Shown: one piece after another, positions 60,691 through 64,000 of the stretch
Position numbering within the stretch: position 1 is the first letter of the stretch
Layout of the letters: the number at the start of each line of letters is the position of its first letter
From: HGM12587 sp045128635
GTDB lineage: Bacteria > Bacillota > Clostridia > Lachnospirales > Lachnospiraceae
NCBI GenBank assembly: GCA_045128635.1
Contig: JBGVRS010000151.1
Coordinates: 6,645 to 70,644 of the forward strand
Direction: 5' to 3'
DNA: 64,000 nucleotides
The notes under the pieces: model-generated
The model's database searches: none
What the model was told of the DNA's origin: nothing
Seen by the model: the letters and a program-made list of their open reading frames with translations, nothing else
Position numbers and translations under genes: made by a program

Positions 60691-61239
60691 ATGAGTAAGG
60701 CAATCGGAATGGTAGAATACAAAACTGTCTCCACTGGTATTAAGGCTGCGGACTTAATTGTAAAGACAGCGGACGTTGAGCTTATCCAGGCTCAGACAGT
60801 TTGTCCAGGTAAATTTATAATTTTATTTAGCGGTGACTTAAGTGCTGTCAGAGTTTCTGTTGATGCTGCAATGGTACAGTATCCAGAACAGCTCATTGAC
60901 AATTTTGTACTGGGTAACCCACATGATTCTATTTTTAAAGCGCTGACATGTACAGCAGAAATTGATGATGTAAAAGCACTTGGTGTAATTGAAACATTCA
61001 CAGGCGCTTCTGCAATCGTTGCAGCTGACCATGCAGCAAAAACTGCACAGGTTGACGTGTTCGAAATTCGTGTAGCACGTGGTATGTGTGGTAAATCCTA
61101 CGTTCTTCTGACCGGAAGTGTTGCAGCAGTAGAAGCAGCAGTAGAAGAAACTGTAGAATTGTTGAAGGATGAAGGAACAATGCTTGATTATGCAGTGATT
61201 CCAAGTCCATCAAAAGAGTTTGTTAAAACTTTAATGTAA
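60691..61239 (+). CDS. BMC-T trimeric shell protein (PduT-like)
   Basis: A 182-residue protein with two tandem BMC domains. Domain 1 has QTVCPGKF, Cys38, the same position and motif that binds a [4Fe-4S] cluster in the pore of PduT. Domain 2 carries ARGMCGKSY with Cys133 in the matching pore loop, which is not typical. The trimer forms a pseudohexamer tile. It is the last gene of the operon, 14 bases after the PduS-like gene, and the two probably act together. Confidence 0.92.
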   Translation: MSKAIGMVEYKTVSTGIKAADLIVKTADVELIQAQTVCPGKFIILFSGDLSAVRVSVDAAMVQYPEQLIDNFVLGNPHDSIFKALTCTAEIDDVKALGVIETFTGASAIVAADHAAKTAQVDVFEIRVARGMCGKSYVLLTGSVAAVEAAVEETVELLKDEGTMLDYAVIPSPSKEFVKTLM

Positions 61240-61265
61240 TTTAAAATTATAAAGTGTGTTTGTTG

Positions 61266-61297
61266 AAAGGGATGGCTTATGGCTGTCCCTTTTTTGT
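61266..61297 (+). terminator. BMC operon terminator
   Basis: AAAGGGATGGC and GGCTGTCCCTTT pair around TTAT with two G-U pairs and a T-run. It ends the 12-gene unit. Confidence 0.8.
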
Positions 61298-61335
61298 GTA
61301 TATCATTCAAAAAAATAGGAAAATTTTTAAATCAA

Positions 61336-61364
61336 TTGACTAGCTTACACAAAACTGTTATAGT
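61336..61364 (+). promoter_or_regulatory. Promoter of ptsI-ptsH
   Basis: TTGACT at 61336-61341 and TATAGT at 61359-61364, 17-base spacer. Confidence 0.75.
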
Positions 61365-61414
61365 AGATTTATATTGTATGTACGAAATCCTATGGGGAAG
61401 TGGAGGAATTTAAC

Positions 61415-63034
61415 ATGATTACTTGTCAGGGTAAAAGTGTATTTTCAGGTGTAGCGATTGGTAAAATCTTCGTTTACAAAAAAGCTGATAATACAGTAGA
61501 GAAGTATCAGGTAGAAGATGCGGCAGCTGAATTTGAAAGATTTAAAGCTGCGCAGGCAAAAGCAATTACACAGCTGCAGGCTTTATATGAAAAAACATGT
61601 AAAGATATCGGTGAAGAAGAAGCGATGATTTTTGAAATGCATCAGCAGCTTCTTGAGGACTTAGACTACGTTGAATCTATTCAGGGTATTATTGAAGGGG
61701 AAGGTCTGAATGCAGAATATGCAGTATTTGTAACAGCAGAACAGTTTGCTGCAATGTTCATCGCTATGAATGATGAATATATGAGTGGACGTGCAGTAGA
61801 CGTAAAAGACGTTTCTGAAAGAGTAATTTCTATTTTAAACGGAACACAGGTTGCAGCAGAAGCTATGGATGAACCAGTGATCATTCTTGCAGAAGACCTT
61901 GCACCAAGTGAAACAGTTCAGTTTGAAAAAGATAAATTACTTGCATTTGTAACACAGAAAGGTAGTGCAAACTCTCATACAGCAATTCTTGCACGTATGA
62001 TGAATCTTCCATCTCTTGTTACAACAGATATTGAACTTGATCTTGAATACAATGGAAAGATGGCTATCGTTGATGGATTTACAGGTAAGATTTATATCGA
62101 ACCGGATGATGTAACAATGGCTGAAATGAAAGAAAAGAAAAAACGTGAAGATGAACGTCGTCGTATGCTTCAGACATTAAAGGGACTTCCAACAGTTACA
62201 AAGAGTGGCAAGAAAGTTCATTTATATGCAAACATCGGTGGTGTAGAAGACGTTGATGCAGTTCTTGCAAACGACTCAGAGGGTGTTGGTTTATTCCGTA
62301 GTGAATTCTTATACTTAGGCCGTGAAGATTATCCATCAGAAGAAGAACAGTTTGAAGCTTACAAAGCAGTTCTTTCAAAAATGGGTGGCAAGAAAGTTAT
62401 TATTCGTACATTAGACATTGGTGCTGACAAACAGGCAGACTACTTCAATATTGAAAAAGAAGAAAACCCTGCACTTGGATTCAGAGCGATTCGTATCTGC
62501 TTAGAAAGAGTTGATATGTTCAAAACACAGCTTCGTGCAATCTATCGTGCATCTGCATATGGTAAAGCAGCAATCATGTTCCCGATGATTATCTCTGTAA
62601 GCGAAATCGTTCGCATTAAAGAAATCGTTGAAGAAGTAAAAGAAGAATTAAGACAGAATGATATTCCATTTGGTGATGTTGAACTTGGTATCATGATTGA
62701 AACACCTGCAGCAGTTATCATCAGTGATCAGCTTGCAGCTCACGTAGAATTCTTCTCAATCGGAACAAACGACTTAACTCAGTATACATTAGCAATTGAC
62801 CGTCAGAATCAGGCATTAGAACCGTTCTATAATGCACATCATGAAGCAGTACTTCGTATGATTCAGATGACAATTGAAAACGCACACGCTCATGGCGCAT
62901 GGTGTGGTATCTGTGGTGAATTAGGTGCTGATATGGAACTTACAAGAAGATTCGTTCAGATGGGCATTGATGAACTTTCCGTTTCACCGCCATTCACATT
63001 AGAATTACGTCAGAAGATTCGTGAAATCGACTAA
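61415..63034 (+). CDS. ptsI: PTS enzyme I
   Basis: A 539-residue phosphoenolpyruvate-protein phosphotransferase. It takes phosphate from PEP and passes it to HPr. The active-site His lies in GSANSHTAILARM. The PEP-binding TIM barrel has GVGLFRSEFLY, DIGADKQADYF, ETPAAV and GTNDLTQYTLA with the catalytic Cys in GICGELGAD. Length is typical (slightly short). The ATG at 61415 follows GGAGG by eight bases; a GTG at 61400 lies upstream of this SD. It is co-transcribed with ptsH. Confidence 0.96.
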   Translation: MITCQGKSVFSGVAIGKIFVYKKADNTVEKYQVEDAAAEFERFKAAQAKAITQLQALYEKTCKDIGEEEAMIFEMHQQLLEDLDYVESIQGIIEGEGLNAEYAVFVTAEQFAAMFIAMNDEYMSGRAVDVKDVSERVISILNGTQVAAEAMDEPVIILAEDLAPSETVQFEKDKLLAFVTQKGSANSHTAILARMMNLPSLVTTDIELDLEYNGKMAIVDGFTGKIYIEPDDVTMAEMKEKKKREDERRRMLQTLKGLPTVTKSGKKVHLYANIGGVEDVDAVLANDSEGVGLFRSEFLYLGREDYPSEEEQFEAYKAVLSKMGGKKVIIRTLDIGADKQADYFNIEKEENPALGFRAIRICLERVDMFKTQLRAIYRASAYGKAAIMFPMIISVSEIVRIKEIVEEVKEELRQNDIPFGDVELGIMIETPAAVIISDQLAAHVEFFSIGTNDLTQYTLAIDRQNQALEPFYNAHHEAVLRMIQMTIENAHAHGAWCGICGELGADMELTRRFVQMGIDELSVSPPFTLELRQKIREID

Positions 63035-63063
63035 GCAAATAATTTTAAAGGAGATATATAACA

Positions 63064-63321
63064 ATGAAAGAAATTAAATATGTAGTAACAGATCCATTAG
63101 GAATTCATGCTAGACCAGCTGGACTTATCGTTAAAATGGCAGCAGGCTTCAAGAGCGCTATCACAATTGACAATGGTGCTAAAAAAGCAGATGCTAAAAG
63201 AATCATGGCTGTTATGAGCATGGGTATCAAACAGGGTCAGGAAATTACAGTAACTGTTGATGGTGAAGATGAAGAAACAGCAGCAGCAGCTATCGAAACA
63301 TTCTTAAAAGAAAACGTATAA
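63064..63321 (+). CDS. ptsH: HPr phosphocarrier protein with Arg46
   Basis: An 85-residue HPr. His15 (GIHARPA) receives phosphate from enzyme I. Position 46, the regulatory Ser of Gram-positive HPr that HPr kinase phosphorylates, is Arg here (DAKRIMAVMSMG). So this protein can carry phosphate to PTS transporters but should not be a CcpA co-repressor in the usual way. The length and fold are otherwise normal. It follows ptsI by 29 bases. Confidence 0.96.
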   Translation: MKEIKYVVTDPLGIHARPAGLIVKMAAGFKSAITIDNGAKKADAKRIMAVMSMGIKQGQEITVTVDGEDEETAAAAIETFLKENV

Positions 63322-63342
63322 GTAAGCGCTCAATAATGATTT

Positions 63343-63375
63343 AAAGAGGACTGTTGAATCAGTCCTCTTTTTTTG
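63343..63375 (+). terminator. Terminator after ptsH
   Basis: AAAGAGGACTG (63343-63353) and CAGTCCTCTTT (63360-63370) with a 6-base loop and a T-run. Confidence 0.85.
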
Positions 63376-63382
63376 TTATACT
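63354..63382 (+). promoter_or_regulatory. Possible promoter of the M16C protease
   Basis: TTGAAT (63354-63359) and TATACT (63377-63382), 17-base spacer. The -35 box sits in the loop of the ptsH terminator. Confidence 0.4.
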
Positions 63383-63428
63383 AATGGGATGAATTGGGAA
63401 ATATAATGAAAAAGCAATGGAGCAAAAC

Positions 63429-64000
63429 ATGAAAATAGAAAATTTAACAGCCTATGAATTAATCGAAAAGCATTCCATCGAAGAACTGGACAGCATAGCC
63501 TATCTCTTAAAACATAAAAAGAGTGGTGCAAGAATTGCATTGTTATCCAATGATGATGAAAACAAAGTGTTTAACATTGGATTCCGGACACCGCCACAGG
63601 ACAGTACCGGTCTGCCACATATTTTAGAGCATTCCGTACTTTGTGGTTCCAAGAAGTTCCCGGTGAAAGATCCATTTGTTGAACTGGTGAAAGGTTCTTT
63701 AAATACATTTTTAAATGCGATGACCTATTCAGATAAAACTGTTTATCCGATTGCAAGCTGTAATGATGCAGACTTTCAAAATCTGATGGATGTTTATCTG
63801 GATGCCGTATTTCATCCAAATATTTATAAAAAAGAAGAAATTTTCCGTCAGGAAGGCTGGCACTACGAACTTGAAGAGGTAGATAGTGAGCTGACCTATA
63901 ATGGCGTTGTATATAATGAAATGAAAGGTGCTTTTTCGTCTCCGGAAGATGTTTTGGAACGAGAAATCATGGCTGCACTTTTCCCTGACACACCGTATGG
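63429..64000 (+). CDS. M16C metalloprotease (insulinase family), 5' part
   Basis: The first 190 residues of a protein that continues past the window. The inverted zinc motif HILEH (with LPHILEHSVLCGS) and NTFLNAMTYSDKTVYP are hallmarks of M16C presequence-protease-like enzymes. The downstream VVYNEMKGAFSSPEDV supplies the further Glu. Such proteases of about 970 residues degrade peptides in the cytosol or, in organelles, presequences. The ATG at 63429 follows GGAG by six bases. No stop is reached, so length and C-terminal domains are unknown. Confidence 0.88.
   Translation, partial: MKIENLTAYELIEKHSIEELDSIAYLLKHKKSGARIALLSNDDENKVFNIGFRTPPQDSTGLPHILEHSVLCGSKKFPVKDPFVELVKGSLNTFLNAMTYSDKTVYPIASCNDADFQNLMDVYLDAVFHPNIYKKEEIFRQEGWHYELEEVDSELTYNGVVYNEMKGAFSSPEDVLEREIMAALFPDTPY

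Overview
This 64 kb window looks like chromosome of an AT-rich, spore-forming anaerobic Clostridium relative, most likely a gut member of the Lachnospiraceae. The support is the order xseA-xseB-ispA-dxs-tlyA-nadK-argR-recN-spoIVB, a complete spo0A with an upstream 0A box, RqcH/YicC/Gmk/RpoZ, strong GGAGG ribosome binding sites, and many good TTGaca-17-TAtaaT promoters. I saw no tRNA, rRNA, CRISPR array, insertion sequence or prophage gene. The family assignment is an inference from gene content, not from a database search.

Layout. 1-9.3 kb is a cell-surface block: the tail of an alpha/beta hydrolase, a CAP-domain lipoprotein, a 1634-residue adhesin with a thioester domain and eight SpaA/Cna-B-like domains, a GH25 lysozyme with Cys/His-rich repeats, and a PdaA-type polysaccharide deacetylase. 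9.3-13.1 kb holds an isolated cobS, a methionine operon (acetyl-CoA-type metA, a tiny 4-Cys protein, an aminotransferase) and a VanZ protein. 13.2-18.6 kb has a divergent shikimate-kinase-like protein, a predicted metal transporter, an ABC-F ATPase, prfC and an Asp23 protein. 18.6-28.4 kb is the conserved nusB/xseAB/isoprenoid/nadK/argR/recN/spoIVB block. 28.4-34.8 kb, between spoIVB and spo0A, holds purC, an SGNH hydrolase plus DUF1576 pair on the minus strand, and DUF5058, a second membrane protein and an M20 peptidase on the plus strand. 34.9-41 kb has spo0A, glgA, an acyltransferase, tgt, aroC and yajC. 41-49.5 kb is amino-acid metabolism: leuB-ilvD-ilvB, serC-serA and an APC permease. 49.5-53.2 kb has rqcH divergent from yicC-gmk-rpoZ.

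53.4-61.3 kb is the most notable region: a 12-gene bacterial microcompartment (BMC) operon. It encodes a class II (fuculose-phosphate-type) aldolase, a CoA-acylating aldehyde dehydrogenase, a medium-chain alcohol dehydrogenase, four hexameric shell proteins, PduL, a pentameric vertex protein, a PduS-like Fe-S flavoprotein and a PduT-like trimeric shell protein. All three metabolic enzymes and PduL carry an amphipathic terminal helix that looks like an encapsulation peptide. Neither a glycyl-radical nor a B12 diol dehydratase is in the window, so the likely chemistry is sugar-phosphate cleavage to lactaldehyde followed by its dismutation inside the shell, unless a dehydratase is encoded elsewhere. 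The aldolase also carries a ferredoxin-type C-x2-C-x2-C-x3-C motif just before its C-terminal peptide.

The window ends with ptsI-ptsH, the general PTS proteins, where HPr has Arg instead of the regulatory Ser46, and the start of an M16C metalloprotease. One reasonable reading is that PTS and other sugar uptake feed deoxysugar breakdown in the BMC, but the sequence does not show which sugar is used.
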